Shown in pieces: positions 8,256 to 16,391 of a stretch of 64,000 nt of DNA. Position 1 is the first letter of the stretch. The number at the start of each line of letters is the position of its first letter. The position numbers and the translations under genes are program-made. A model generated the notes under the pieces. That model saw nothing but the letters and a program-made list of their open reading frames with translations. It was not told where the DNA came from and searched no databases. Origin of the DNA: Terriglobus saanensis SP1PR4 (lineage in GTDB: Bacteria > Acidobacteriota > Terriglobia > Terriglobales > Acidobacteriaceae). The DNA lies in contig NC_014963.1 in assembly GCF_000179915.2 (NCBI RefSeq), positions 3,658,001-3,722,000 on the forward strand, in the 5' to 3' direction.

Positions 8256-9554
8256 ATGGGTAAATCGCACCAAACAGGCTGGGTCTCACTGCGCGGAAAG
8301 CAGTGGTTTGGTTACTTCCGCCAGATGGTCCTTGATCCTGATACAGGCGAGGAGCGAGTCAAGAAAGTCTGCGTCAAGCTCGCCCTCAAAACCAAAATGA
8401 CAAAGCTCCAGGCGCGGGAAGCGTTACGAGCCGAAGTCACCAAACGTACTGGTCAGAACCTCGGAGGCCGGGTCCTCAAGGACAGTTCCGTCACCTTCGC
8501 ATGGTTTGTGCTCAATCGCTACTTTCCGCTTCGAAAGGGAGATTGGCGACCTGAAACGGCGAAAGAGAAGATGTCGCAGATTCAGCTCGACCTCGTAAAT
8601 CGATTCGGAGCGTATCCGCTCGACTCGTTCGACAAGTTCATGATGCAGACGCACCTGAACAGTCTTGCGGAGCGGTACTCGCAGGATCGTGTGAAGCAAG
8701 CGAGGTCGTACCTGAAGTCCATCTTCGATGAAGCCATCGAGCAGGAGTACCTGACAAAAGATCCAAGCCGGAAGCTTCGGATTCCGAAGAACCTCCGGCC
8801 CAAGGACAAGCAGGTACTGAACTGGGAGCAGCTTTGGCTGATCCTGGCCAATGCAGGCAGGCGAGATCGTCTGCTCCTCATGCTCGATATGACGGAGGCG
8901 CTTCGCCCGAGTGAGTTGTTTGCGCTCAGGTGGAGATCCTTCGATGACCAGAACACGCTAACCCTGACCGAGACTGTCTATCGCAGAACGCTCCGACCGT
9001 TCGGGAAGACACCAGGCAGCCTCACCAAAGTTCACCTACCGGATGGTCTGGCAGATGAGCTGTTGCGCTGGAAGATGGAGTGCAAGAAGGCCTCCTGCAA
9101 GAACGGGAATTGCACGAAGCCGGAACATCGCAAGGCGTCTCCGGAGGAATTCATCTTCCAGAATGCCGACGGTGGATTCATGGATGCGGACAACTACCGC
9201 TTCCGTGTTCTGAAGCCGCTGGCGGAGTCGCTGGGCATTCCGAAACTCAACTTTCAGGTCATGCGCCGGACGATGGCGACGCAGGCGCAGAAGATGGGAT
9301 CGGTGAAAGACATCCAGGCGCATCTGCGGCATTCGAGGCCCGACACGACGGCTCACGAGTACATGCAGGAGCTTCCGGAGAGTGTGCAGGAGATGGTCGG
9401 ATCGGTGTACGCAATGCTGATGAAGGGAGGAGAAAATCAGTCTACTGACGAAATGCCACAAAAAGCCGCAAATGCTTCGACCGTCATACCGCCTAAGTTG
9501 TTGAAAGGATTGGTGGGCACAGCAGGATTCGAACCTACGACTTCCACCGTGTGA
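8256..9554 (+). CDS. tyrosine recombinase (integrase) of the ICE
   Basis: A 432-residue site-specific recombinase that would integrate and excise the element. It has an N-terminal arm-binding region, a SAM-like core-binding domain (about residues 80-180) and a C-terminal catalytic domain. The first catalytic Arg is in ALRPSELFALRW, the second box is FQVMRRTMAT, the third is LRHSRPDTT and the nucleophile Tyr is in AHEYMQ. In the second box the usual His of HxxR is Gln (QVMR). The last residues (GTAGFEPTTSTV) are encoded by the antisense of the adjacent tRNA-Val gene, where the stop codon also lies, a typical arrangement for an integrase that targets a tRNA 3' end. Confidence 0.93.
   Translation: MGKSHQTGWVSLRGKQWFGYFRQMVLDPDTGEERVKKVCVKLALKTKMTKLQAREALRAEVTKRTGQNLGGRVLKDSSVTFAWFVLNRYFPLRKGDWRPETAKEKMSQIQLDLVNRFGAYPLDSFDKFMMQTHLNSLAERYSQDRVKQARSYLKSIFDEAIEQEYLTKDPSRKLRIPKNLRPKDKQVLNWEQLWLILANAGRRDRLLLMLDMTEALRPSELFALRWRSFDDQNTLTLTETVYRRTLRPFGKTPGSLTKVHLPDGLADELLRWKMECKKASCKNGNCTKPEHRKASPEEFIFQNADGGFMDADNYRFRVLKPLAESLGIPKLNFQVMRRTMATQAQKMGSVKDIQAHLRHSRPDTTAHEYMQELPESVQEMVGSVYAMLMKGGENQSTDEMPQKAANASTVIPPKLLKGLVGTAGFEPTTSTV
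9511..9554. other. probable ICE attachment site (att) in the tRNA-Val 3' half
   Basis: The integrase reading frame continues into the tRNA and stops within its anticodon stem. Tyrosine integrases of this layout recombine in the 3' part of the tRNA gene, so the crossover should lie in this interval. The matching direct repeat would be at the far end of the element, to the left of this window, and cannot be seen here. Exact core limits are unknown. Confidence 0.6.
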
Positions 9555-9585
9555 AGGTGGCACTCTACCGCTGAGTTATGCGCCC
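9511..9585 (-). tRNA. tRNA-Val (CAC anticodon)
   Basis: A cloverleaf is readable on the minus strand. Acceptor GGGCGCA (9585-9579) pairs with TGTGCCC, the D arm begins ACTC, the anticodon stem CCACC/GGTGG encloses loop TTCACAC with anticodon CAC, and the T arm is GTAGG-TTCGAAT-CCTGC. The discriminator is A and the CCA end is encoded (9511-9513). Codon read: GUG (Val). The 3' half overlaps the end of the integrase gene and faces the ICE, so it is probably the attachment site and is regenerated on integration. Confidence 0.95.
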
Positions 9586-9705
9586 GGACGATGACCGTCT
9601 CCGGCAGGTATTCTCGAAGGGCTACCCTGCTTTCAGCATACCATCGCCTCACTGCATCCGGCGGCGGAGGAAGCCTGTAGGCCATAAACTGCGTCCTACC
9701 CGAAG

Positions 9706-9711
9706 TACAAT
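9706..9711 (+). promoter_or_regulatory. -10 box (TACAAT) for the sigma factor gene, near-leaderless
   Basis: TACAAT ends 10 nt before the GTG start at 9721 and no SD is visible. If used, transcription would begin at or within a few bases of the start codon. Confidence 0.4.
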
Positions 9712-9720
9712 CGAACGCCA

Positions 9721-10515
9721 GTGCCTAAGAAACCCCTCCAACCCGGCCAAGAGACCGCGCCGCTTCCCGGCAAGGAAGGGGAAGAGGCCGTTCCGAACGC
9801 GGAATTAGCCGAAGAGGGTGAAATTTCGCAACAAAATGAGGACGACGGTGTTCCAGAGGATATGGCATCGCTGGCGCTCAATCCGGGCATTCTGGGACAC
9901 GAGGAACTGGAAGCGAAAGCCGTCCCTGCGCACAATCCCATCGCGGAAACTGACGACGCGGCCATGATGCTCCGTCTCGCCGCGGGTGAGATGGAATGCT
10001 TCGATTTTCTGATCAATAAATACCGCCGCCAGATCGTCCATTTTATGTATCGCATGGTTCACAACCAGGCCGTTGCGGAAGAGATGGCGCAGGAGGTCTT
10101 TCTTCGGGTCTATCGGTCACGTGAAACGTATCGCGCTGAGGCTCGTTTCAGTACATGGCTTTACCGTATTGCCACCAATCTGGCCGTCAACCATGCGCGC
10201 GACACGAAGAACGAGCGCACGGCCCAGACGATTCACCTGGATGAGCCGGATTCCGAGACAGGCACGACACCCGATGTGGCCGACCAGCATATTTCGGCTG
10301 AAACCAATATGCTACGGCAGGAACGTATGAAGGCGATCCGCCAGCACGTTATGGCCCTTCCGGAGCGCCAGCGCATGGCGGTCTTAATGCACAAGTACGA
10401 AGAGATGGATTACAAACAAATTGGCGAAGTATTGAAACTAAGCGAATCTGCCACAAAGTCCCTCCTTTTCCGCGCCTACCAGACTCTGCGCGAGACGTTG
10501 AAAGACTTTGTCTAG
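9721..10515 (+). CDS. ECF-type RNA polymerase sigma factor (RpoE-like)
   Basis: A 264-residue sigma-70 family protein with an unusually long acidic N-terminal extension of about 80 residues before region 2. Region 2 reads FDFLINKYRRQIVHFMYRMV, then AEEMAQEVFLRVYR, then FSTWLYRIATNLAVNHARD. Region 4 is ALPERQRMAVLMHKYEEMDY followed by IGEVLKLSESATKSLLFRAY. It directs core polymerase to stress-type promoters. The GTG start at 9721 lacks an SD and has TACAAT 10 nt upstream; an internal ATG at residue 48 is an alternative. A zinc-binding anti-sigma gene follows, giving the usual pair. Confidence 0.93.
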   Translation: MPKKPLQPGQETAPLPGKEGEEAVPNAELAEEGEISQQNEDDGVPEDMASLALNPGILGHEELEAKAVPAHNPIAETDDAAMMLRLAAGEMECFDFLINKYRRQIVHFMYRMVHNQAVAEEMAQEVFLRVYRSRETYRAEARFSTWLYRIATNLAVNHARDTKNERTAQTIHLDEPDSETGTTPDVADQHISAETNMLRQERMKAIRQHVMALPERQRMAVLMHKYEEMDYKQIGEVLKLSESATKSLLFRAYQTLRETLKDFV

Positions 10516-10610
10516 AACTTCGGGTTTAAGTAGTTAGTAGAACGTAATTTTGAAAACTTTTGGATCATTGCTGCCGTCGCACTACGGGGAAACAGGTGCA
10601 GGAGCTGAAC

Positions 10611-11120
10611 ATGGACTGCAAGAAGTACGAAACCGAAATCCTGGATCTGATCGACGCCCCCTCGGGGCCGAACGGAGCCCCCTTGGCCGATCACGCAGCG
10701 GCACGTCATATCGCCGGTTGCCCGGAGTGTCTCACCGAGTTGAACGGAATGCGTGCCACCTTCGCTGCCATGAGCGACTGGACCGCACCTGAAATTTCGC
10801 CGTGGTTCGATGGAAAGCTGGCAGCACGTCTGCGCGAAGCCCAACAGGCACAGCCGGAGGGATTCTTCGCCCGGCTGCGCTCCCGTTTTCTCTTCACCTC
10901 CAATCTGCAGCTTCGCCCGATCATGGCAGGCGCCATGGCAATAATGCTTGCGGTCGGAGGTGGCGGGTACGCCAGCTTTGTCCATCTGCATCCATCCGTG
11001 CAGGCTTCAGCCACGGTTCAGGACCTTCAGCTGCTCGATACCGATGCAACCGCCCTGCAGCAGATCGACCAGCTTGTCGATGACAATTCCACGGATGACG
11101 GCAACGACTCCGCCAGCTAA
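10611..11120 (+). CDS. zinc-binding anti-sigma factor, membrane-anchored
   Basis: A 169-residue protein starting at ATG 10611 with AGGAG 9 nt upstream. The N-terminal part has the HxxxCxxC zinc anti-sigma signature (RHIAGCPECLTEL), which binds region 2/4 of the cognate ECF sigma factor. A single membrane helix (IMAGAMAIMLAVGGGGYASF) follows, then a short acidic periplasmic tail ending in DDNSTDDGNDSAS. It lies 95 bp after the sigma gene, so it is likely its regulator; release would follow signal-dependent proteolysis. Membrane proteases of this pathway (an RseP homologue) are encoded further along the window, but a link is only a guess. Confidence 0.9.
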   Translation: MDCKKYETEILDLIDAPSGPNGAPLADHAAARHIAGCPECLTELNGMRATFAAMSDWTAPEISPWFDGKLAARLREAQQAQPEGFFARLRSRFLFTSNLQLRPIMAGAMAIMLAVGGGGYASFVHLHPSVQASATVQDLQLLDTDATALQQIDQLVDDNSTDDGNDSAS

Positions 11121-11154
11121 CCGAGCCATGCTTCAAAAAGGAAAATCTAACGGA

Positions 11155-11823
11155 ATGAGCAGAGTTTTGCTTATTCTCGGGAAAGAAATCATGACCAGGC
11201 TGCAGACAATGCGTACGCCTCCCCCCTACCAGAAGAATTCTGGCAAGAGGCGCGCGCTTGTCTTCTTCCTGGCGATGGGGCTTTCTTCTTCCTTCCTGCT
11301 CGCCCAGAATCGGCCGCCGCAACCGCATGTTCAGGGGACTCCGCCCTCGCGACAGGTACCCCGCTCCGCCATAGGTCCGAGGCCGCAGCAACAGCATTTC
11401 ACCGAATGGATGCAGCAGCGCAGCCAACTCAACCCCCAACAGCAACAGCAGGCCCTGCGGGCAGAACCCGGTTTCCGTCAGCTTCCTCTTGAGACACAAC
11501 AGCGCTTGATGAACCGGCTGCAAACTCTGAATCAGATGCCTCCAGAGCAGCGGCAGCGCATGATCGACCGCAATGAGCAGATGGAACGCCTTTCGCCGCA
11601 GCAACGCCAGCAGGTACGGGGTGCCTTGCAGCAGCTCGGTGGACTTCCTCTCGACCGTCGTCGCGCCGTAGCCAGATCTTTTCGTGAATTGAAGGGGTTG
11701 CCGCCCGAGCAGCGCGGCGCAGTGCTGAACTCACCGGCTTACCGCTCGCAGTTCAACGAGGAGGAGCGCAGCACGCTCTCCAACCTGATGCAGGCTGAGC
11801 CGTATATTCCCGTGCAACGATAG
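11155..11823 (+). CDS. DUF3106-type exported Gln/Arg-rich repeat protein
   Basis: An exported protein of about 222 residues. The most likely starts are ATG 11155 or 11191; an earlier ATG at 11128 is also in frame. A basic n-region and hydrophobic stretch (RRALVFFLAMGLSSSFLLAQ) act as signal peptide. The mature part is made of short repeats of the type LPxEQRxxMxxR (for example FRQLPLETQQRLMNRL, QMPPEQRQRMIDR, GLPPEQRGAVLN), the DUF3106 pattern. It follows the sigma/anti-sigma pair by 34 bp and is probably in the same operon. DUF3106 proteins resemble the periplasmic CpxP/Spy helical repeats, but a chaperone role here is speculative. Confidence 0.8.
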   Translation: MSRVLLILGKEIMTRLQTMRTPPPYQKNSGKRRALVFFLAMGLSSSFLLAQNRPPQPHVQGTPPSRQVPRSAIGPRPQQQHFTEWMQQRSQLNPQQQQQALRAEPGFRQLPLETQQRLMNRLQTLNQMPPEQRQRMIDRNEQMERLSPQQRQQVRGALQQLGGLPLDRRRAVARSFRELKGLPPEQRGAVLNSPAYRSQFNEEERSTLSNLMQAEPYIPVQR

Positions 11824-11836
11824 GTTTTAGGTCAGC

Positions 11837-12640
11837 CTAATCGCGTACTGAGCTGTGCATATGAACCGGCGGAGTTACCATCTTCGACGTGTCCTTCATC
11901 GCGGCGATATCGCGATCGTAGCGACCCGCAACGGAGTTCGACCGGATGATGGCCATCTCCTCCAACATCTTCGCGCCGTCCTTGAGATAACTCATCTTGC
12001 TGCGCTCATCATGTCCCCAGGTAACCGGAACTTCCTTAACTCCGTAGCCCAGCTTGCGCGCGATGAACAGGATCTCCGGATCGAAGCCCCAGCGCTCGAT
12101 CCTCTGCAGTCTGAAGATCACCTGCGCCGCAGACCGACGAAACGCTTTGAAGCCACATTGGGTGTCAGCGAAGGGTAGACCCATCACCATGCGGGTAAGT
12201 GCATTGAAGCAGCGGCCAAAAAAGCGACGGTAGAGCGGCTGATGCCGCGTCTGGCGGTCGCGATCTAGCCAGCGCGATCCAATCGCAACGTCCGCTCCCT
12301 GATCGATTGCTGCAAACAGGCGCGCAGCCTCTTCGATCGGTGCAGAAAGGTCCGCGTCGGTAAACATGACGATATCGCCCGTAGCTTGCAGAAGGCCATT
12401 GCGTACGGAGTACCCTTTGCCCTTGTTTCCCGGGTTCCGTAGAAGGCTCAGACAGTTCGAACGCTCCATCCAACGATGCACGATGGCGACAGTGTCATCG
12501 GTTGATCCGTCGTCGACCACGGTCACTTCGGCGTCCCAGCCACTCGTCTCGACGCACTCCAGAACGCGCTCAAGCGTCCGCTCGATGCGAGCGCTTTCGT
12601 TGAAGGCCGGAATAATAATGCTGATATGCGGATGTGACAT
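11837..12640 (-). CDS. family 2 glycosyltransferase, polyprenyl-phosphate glucosyl/mannosyl type
   Basis: A 267-residue GT-A glycosyltransferase. It opens with HISIIIPAFNESARI and VTVVDDGSTDDTVAIV, carries the metal-binding acidic motif in MFTDADLSAPIEEA, and has the downstream segments ADTQCGFKAFRR and EVPVTWGHDERSKMSYLKDG typical of dolichyl/undecaprenyl-phosphate glucosyl- or mannosyltransferases. Such enzymes move a sugar from a nucleotide donor to a lipid phosphate on the inner membrane face. No transmembrane segments are present. It is convergent with the DUF3106 gene (13 bp between stops) and divergent from sppA. Sugar specificity cannot be told from sequence. Confidence 0.88.
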   Translation of the reverse strand: MSHPHISIIIPAFNESARIERTLERVLECVETSGWDAEVTVVDDGSTDDTVAIVHRWMERSNCLSLLRNPGNKGKGYSVRNGLLQATGDIVMFTDADLSAPIEEAARLFAAIDQGADVAIGSRWLDRDRQTRHQPLYRRFFGRCFNALTRMVMGLPFADTQCGFKAFRRSAAQVIFRLQRIERWGFDPEILFIARKLGYGVKEVPVTWGHDERSKMSYLKDGAKMLEEMAIIRSNSVAGRYDRDIAAMKDTSKMVTPPVHMHSSVRD

Positions 12641-13459
12641 GAGATCGACCTGAACGTCCCCTTTTCCTGAAGCACCACCACGCCAAGCTACTTCTGGAGG
12701 GGATAAGTTCAGTCAAAGACCATAATCATACGTCATCCATTGGACGACAGCCAAAAGGAATTAGACGCATTCGATTATTCCCTGAAAATCGGGTGTAAAC
12801 TCCACCTAACATGCCGGAAGAAACCGTTCCCCCACCGCCTCCCATCCCCTCCACCGCATTCGCCTATGCCCCCGCGCCTCCACCCCGCAGGCGTTCGGCG
12901 GGCTTCTGGCTCCTGATCATCGGCGGGTCGCTGCTGATGCTCGCCCTGCTGATCGCGGGCACGGTATGGAGCACGATGCAATCGCTCAAGGCGGACGATT
13001 CTGAAGAAAACGGAATTGCGACCTCCTCGAAGAAAATCGGTGTCATCGAGGTTACAGGCGTCATCCTGACCGCGGACACCCTTTCGCAGCAAATGCGTAA
13101 GATGGCGGCGGACAGCGATGTAAAGGCGATCATCCTCCACATCAACTCGCCCGGCGGCGGCGCAGCGGCATCACAGGAACTCTTCAACGAAGTCGTACGC
13201 ATTCGCAAGGAAAGCCACAAGAAAATCATCGCCTCCATTGAAAGCGTAGGCGCCTCCGGCGCGTATTACATCGCCTCGGGATGCGACAGGATCTATGCCA
13301 ACGACGCCTCCGTCGTCGGTTCTATCGGAGTCATTATGGAGTGGACCAACTATGGCGAGCTTCTTCGCTGGGCCAAGCTGAAGAACGTGACCCTTAAAGC
13401 CGGAGAACTCAAGGACGCAGGCGACCCGACCCGTGACCTCACGCCCAAAGAACAGTCAG

Positions 13460-13472
13460 TATGGAGTGACCG
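13460..13472 (+). repeat. left subterminal inverted repeat of the IS110-family element
   Basis: TATGGAGTGACCG, matched exactly in inverted orientation at 15012-15024. Confidence 0.85.
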
Positions 13473-13553
13473 GCGCCGATGCGCCGACCGTGGGTTAAGC
13501 TGTGAGCGTCGAAGGGCGCGCAGTTCAGAGCCACAAGCGGAAGGAAGCCGGTC

Positions 13554-14681
13554 ATGAAGGAGAAGGTACGATTTCTAGGTTTGGATGTCCATGCTGAGAC
13601 GATCGCCGTGGCGGTCGCGGAGCCGGAAGGTGAGGTTCGGAGCCTGGGAACGATTCCCAACCGTGCTGAGTCTATCCGCAGGTTGATCAAGAAGCTTGGT
13701 CCGGCCGCCAAGTTGAGAGCCTGTTATGAAGCCGGGCCGACGGGCTACGTCGTGTACTGGCAGCTCGCGGAACTGGGCGTCGAGTGCGAGGTTGTGGCAC
13801 CTACGCTGGTACCAGTCAAGGCTGGCGATCGAGTGAAGACGGACCGGCGGGATGCTGAGAAGCTGGCACGGTGCTATCGGTCCGGGGATCTGACGGCGGT
13901 GTGGGTTCCGGATGAGGGGTCGGAAGCGTTACGCGATTTGGTGCGAGCCCGCGAGGCAGCCAAGCAGGATCAGACCCGAGCGCGGCATCGCTTGAGCAAG
14001 TTCCTTCTGCGCTCCGGTCAGCGTCCACCGACCGGAGTCAGGCCGTGGACACGACCCTATCTAATCTGGGTCGCGCAGCTGCGTTTCACCCAGATCGCGC
14101 AAGAGTCTACGCGCCAGGATTATCTGCACGAGGTCGAGCACATGCGGGAGCGGGTCGCACGACTGGAGCAAGCCATCATGGAAGCGGTGAAGCTGGCATC
14201 TCCGGCGCTGCAACAAGTCATCAACGATCTACAGGCACTGCGCGGTATTGCAGATATCTCGGCGGTCACCATTGCGAGCGAGTTGGGCCAGGTATCTCGC
14301 TTTGAGAGCGCTCGCCAGCTGATGGGTTACTGCGGCGTTGTACCGAGCGAGGATTCCAGCGGCAAGCGAACCAGACGCGGAGGCATCACGAAGACCGGCA
14401 ACGCGCACCTCCGACGCATCGTTGTCGAAGCCGCATGGAGCTATCGTCGTCCACCAGGTATCTGGTACGGTCTGCGCAGACGACAGGAGACCATTTCACA
14501 AGAGACCAAGGAGATTGCGTGGAAGGCGCAACACCGGTTGCATAAGCGATATATGAAGCTGGGCGCGGCCGGCAAGGATCAGAGGAAGATCGTCACAGCT
14601 GTAGCTCGAGAGCTGCTGGGCTTTATCTGGGCTATTGGAACCAGAGCAGAGACTGTCTCCAGGCAGCAAGTTGCAGCCTGA
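13554..14681 (+). CDS. IS110-family DEDD transposase
   Basis: A 375-residue transposase. The N-terminal RuvC-like DEDD domain has D11 (FLGLDVHAE), E59 (CYEAGPTGY), D97 and D100 (KTDRRDAEKLA). The C-terminal transposase_20 domain has the helix-hairpin-helix-like segment ALRGIADISAVTIASELG, then FESARQLMGYCGVVPSEDSS and RRGGITKTGNAHLRRIVVEA with the conserved serine region. The ATG start has AAGGAAG upstream. These enzymes move DNA through RNA-guided recombination using a bridge/seek RNA encoded in the element. The reading frame is intact, so the copy may be active and the insertion recent. Confidence 0.96.
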   Translation: MKEKVRFLGLDVHAETIAVAVAEPEGEVRSLGTIPNRAESIRRLIKKLGPAAKLRACYEAGPTGYVVYWQLAELGVECEVVAPTLVPVKAGDRVKTDRRDAEKLARCYRSGDLTAVWVPDEGSEALRDLVRAREAAKQDQTRARHRLSKFLLRSGQRPPTGVRPWTRPYLIWVAQLRFTQIAQESTRQDYLHEVEHMRERVARLEQAIMEAVKLASPALQQVINDLQALRGIADISAVTIASELGQVSRFESARQLMGYCGVVPSEDSSGKRTRRGGITKTGNAHLRRIVVEAAWSYRRPPGIWYGLRRRQETISQETKEIAWKAQHRLHKRYMKLGAAGKDQRKIVTAVARELLGFIWAIGTRAETVSRQQVAA

Positions 14682-15028
14682 CAATAACGCAAAAGAAAAA
14701 CCTCCTAAGAAGGAAAAAGACAAGAACACTTTCAATGAACGCTGACATCCATCTCGAACACAGAGCCAGCAGCAGCCAGGGCAAGCACGAAGGAGAACCC
14801 TCGCTCGGCCTATGCGACAGGCTCAACCGGACTCGCGATAACAGTCAGAGGCAGCTCCCGACGGATCATGATTATGCGGTTTCGACCCGCGAATATCAGA
14901 CTGATCAATCGTCGCTCAAAACTGCCCCGACTGCTGCTCGCTCTGTCTTCGGGAAAGGACGAAAGCAACGACAACGACAAAAACAAACCCACAGATTTGG
15001 CGGTGTTGACACGGTCACTCCATATCAG
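14682..15028 (+). ncRNA. 3' non-coding end of the IS, candidate guide (seek/bridge) RNA region
   Basis: The 347 bp between the transposase stop and the right end of the element have no convincing gene (the open frame through it is fortuitous and joins sppA sequence). In IS1111-group elements the guide RNA is encoded downstream of the transposase, and this end is much longer than the 98-bp left non-coding end. Two 7-nt matches to the target flanks occur here (AAGAACA at 14722-14728 and GGCCTAT at 14807-14813), but this is close to what chance allows. RNA limits are not defined. Confidence 0.4.
15012..15024 (-). repeat. right subterminal inverted repeat of the IS110-family element
   Basis: Reverse complement of TATGGAGTGACCG at 13460-13472; it ends 4 nt before the reconstructed right end. 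Confidence 0.85.
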
Positions 15029-15504
15029 GCCTATTTTCAAACCCTTGTCGACAATATGCACGGGCAGTTTATCCATGACGTTGCCACAGGCCGCGGTACT
15101 TCGGACGACAAGATCCTTCCGCTGGCGACCGGTCAGGTCTGGACCGGACAGCAGGCCATTGGCCTCCACCTGATCGACAAGCAGGGCGGTTTCCGCGTAG
15201 CCCTGATGGACACCGCACGCGATGCTGGCATCTCCGGTGAACCCGGCATTCAACGTCCGGTAAAGATTAAACACGGCCTTCTCTCGAACTTAATCAGTGG
15301 AGACGCGGACAATCTTTTCCCTAACCCTTCCAAGCTTCTCGACCAGGCTCCCGGCTTCTACTACATGTGGAAGTAACCAATCATTTTGTATAAGCCGGCC
15401 CCGGATTGGAACGTTCTTATGCGACACGAAAAACAGGGCGACCCACTTCAAGGGCCGTCCGTCTAAAATAAGTCTGTACGACGCGGCGCGAAAGGACATA
15501 TTCC

Positions 15505-15828
15505 ATGACCAAGGCTGATCTGGTAGACAAGGTGACGGATCTCGGCGACCTCACACGGCGTGACGGCGAAATCATCGTGGAAACCCTCTTCGAAGGTGTC
15601 GTCAGCGCGCTCAAGGCCGACGATAAGGTAGAGATTCGCGGCTTCGGCAGCTTCCGAACGAGGCAGCGCAACTCCCGCATCGGCCGTAATCCCAAAACCG
15701 GCGAGAGGGTCGACGTCCCCGCAAAGCGTGTCCCTTTCTTCAAGCCATCCAAGGAACTCCGCGACCTCGTCAACACGACGAAAGCCGCGACAGACGCGAT
15801 CGATCCTCATCATCCGCCCGCAATGTAG
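15505..15828 (+). CDS. HU/IHF-family histone-like DNA-binding protein
   Basis: A 107-residue nucleoid protein. The N-terminal helices (MTKADLVDKVTDLGDLTRRD) lead to the beta-arm and signature VEIRGFGSFRTRQRNSRIGR, with NPKTGERVDVPAKRVPFFKP completing the DNA-binding arms. The last 15 or so residues (TTKAATDAIDPHHPPAM) extend beyond the usual 90-residue HU. It bends and compacts DNA as a dimer. The start has AAAGGA about 9 nt upstream. It follows the disrupted sppA gene by 128 bp and has its own upstream region, so it should still be expressed. Confidence 0.95.
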   Translation: MTKADLVDKVTDLGDLTRRDGEIIVETLFEGVVSALKADDKVEIRGFGSFRTRQRNSRIGRNPKTGERVDVPAKRVPFFKPSKELRDLVNTTKAATDAIDPHHPPAM

Positions 15829-15857
15829 GCTGGCTGATCCGCCGTAACCTTCAAGGG

Positions 15858-16322
15858 TTATTTGGTGGCGGTACCATCCATCAGGGCTTTAAATGCCAGT
15901 TGGTACTGTTCCGGCAACGTCGCTTTCGTCATCGCCTTATCCACCACAATATGTGTGGTTTCGCCCTCGCAAAGAAGAGTTTCATCTTCGACGCGCACGA
16001 TGCGATAGGCAAACTTGATCAGCGATCCACGCAAGGCTGAAATCCGGGTCCGCACAGCAATTTCGTCATCGTAGCGGGCGGGCGACTTATACCGCGCGGT
16101 CGCTTCCACCACCGCGATCATGAAGCCCTCTGCTTCGAATTGCTTGTAGCTCAGCCCGAGGGAGCGCAGAATCTCCACGCGTCCCAATTCAAACCAGACC
16201 AGGTAATTTGCGTGATAAACCACGCCCATCTGATCTGTCTCCGCATAGCGCACACGCACACGGGCTTCCGCGTGCACTTCCACCGACTTTGCAGGGCTTA
16301 CGGAACGGGTCTCTTCTGTCAT
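15858..16322 (-). CDS. YbgC/FadM-type acyl-CoA thioesterase (4HBT hotdog fold)
   Basis: A 154-residue thioesterase. The 4-hydroxybenzoyl-CoA thioesterase signature is visible as VRYAETDQMGVVYHANYLVW, with the catalytic Asp in that block, followed by FELGRVEILRSLGLSY and the hotdog strands (TRISALRGSLIKFAYRIVR). It hydrolyses short- or medium-chain acyl-CoA; YbgC homologues can work with the Tol-Pal system, but no tol genes are nearby. The gene is convergent with the HU gene and divergent from the nicotinamidase gene. Confidence 0.9.
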   Translation of the reverse strand: MTEETRSVSPAKSVEVHAEARVRVRYAETDQMGVVYHANYLVWFELGRVEILRSLGLSYKQFEAEGFMIAVVEATARYKSPARYDDEIAVRTRISALRGSLIKFAYRIVRVEDETLLCEGETTHIVVDKAMTKATLPEQYQLAFKALMDGTATK

Positions 16323-16391
16323 CTCTTCAGTCTATGGTGCAGTTCGAGATCCTCGCGGTTCATTCTCCACCAGATGCTACCCTGAACGCCC

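Larger units (their letters stand above)
13456..15028 (+). mobile_element. IS110-family insertion sequence (IS1111-like layout), about 1573 bp
   Basis: The boundaries come from restoring the sppA frame: left host sequence ends AAAGAACAG (13455) and right host sequence begins GCCTATTTT (15029). Because CAG occurs at both junctions, limits 13453-15025 fit equally well. Thirteen-base inverted repeats TATGGAGTGACCG lie at 13460-13472 and, inverted, at 15012-15024, 4 nt inside the ends. Subterminal repeats and a long 3' non-coding end fit the IS1111 group. No clear target duplication beyond CAG/TCAG is seen, as usual for this family. Confidence 0.9.
12811..15376 (+). pseudogene. sppA: signal peptide peptidase SppA, split by an IS110-family element
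   Basis: Codons 1-215 lie at 12811-13455 and the remaining 116 codons (with stop) at 15029-15376. Removing the 1573-bp insertion rejoins them in frame as ...DLTPKEQ-AYFQTLVDNMHGQF..., giving a normal 330-residue short-form SppA. The N-terminus has a Pro-rich stretch and one membrane helix (about residues 31-54). The catalytic serine is S149 (SVGASGAYYIAS) and the lysine is K201 (KAGELKDAGD). SppA cleaves leftover signal peptides in the inner membrane. The insertion falls just after the catalytic lysine, so the truncated product keeps both residues but loses the C-terminal part needed for the ring-shaped oligomer; it is probably inactive. TAAACT ends 10 nt before the ATG. Confidence 0.92.

Noticed and set aside
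14722-14813. Seven-base matches to the two target flanks as proof of guide-RNA loops in the IS.
   Set aside because: Both matches are in the same sense, whereas the known guide geometry needs one on the opposite strand, and such short matches are close to chance in 347 bp.
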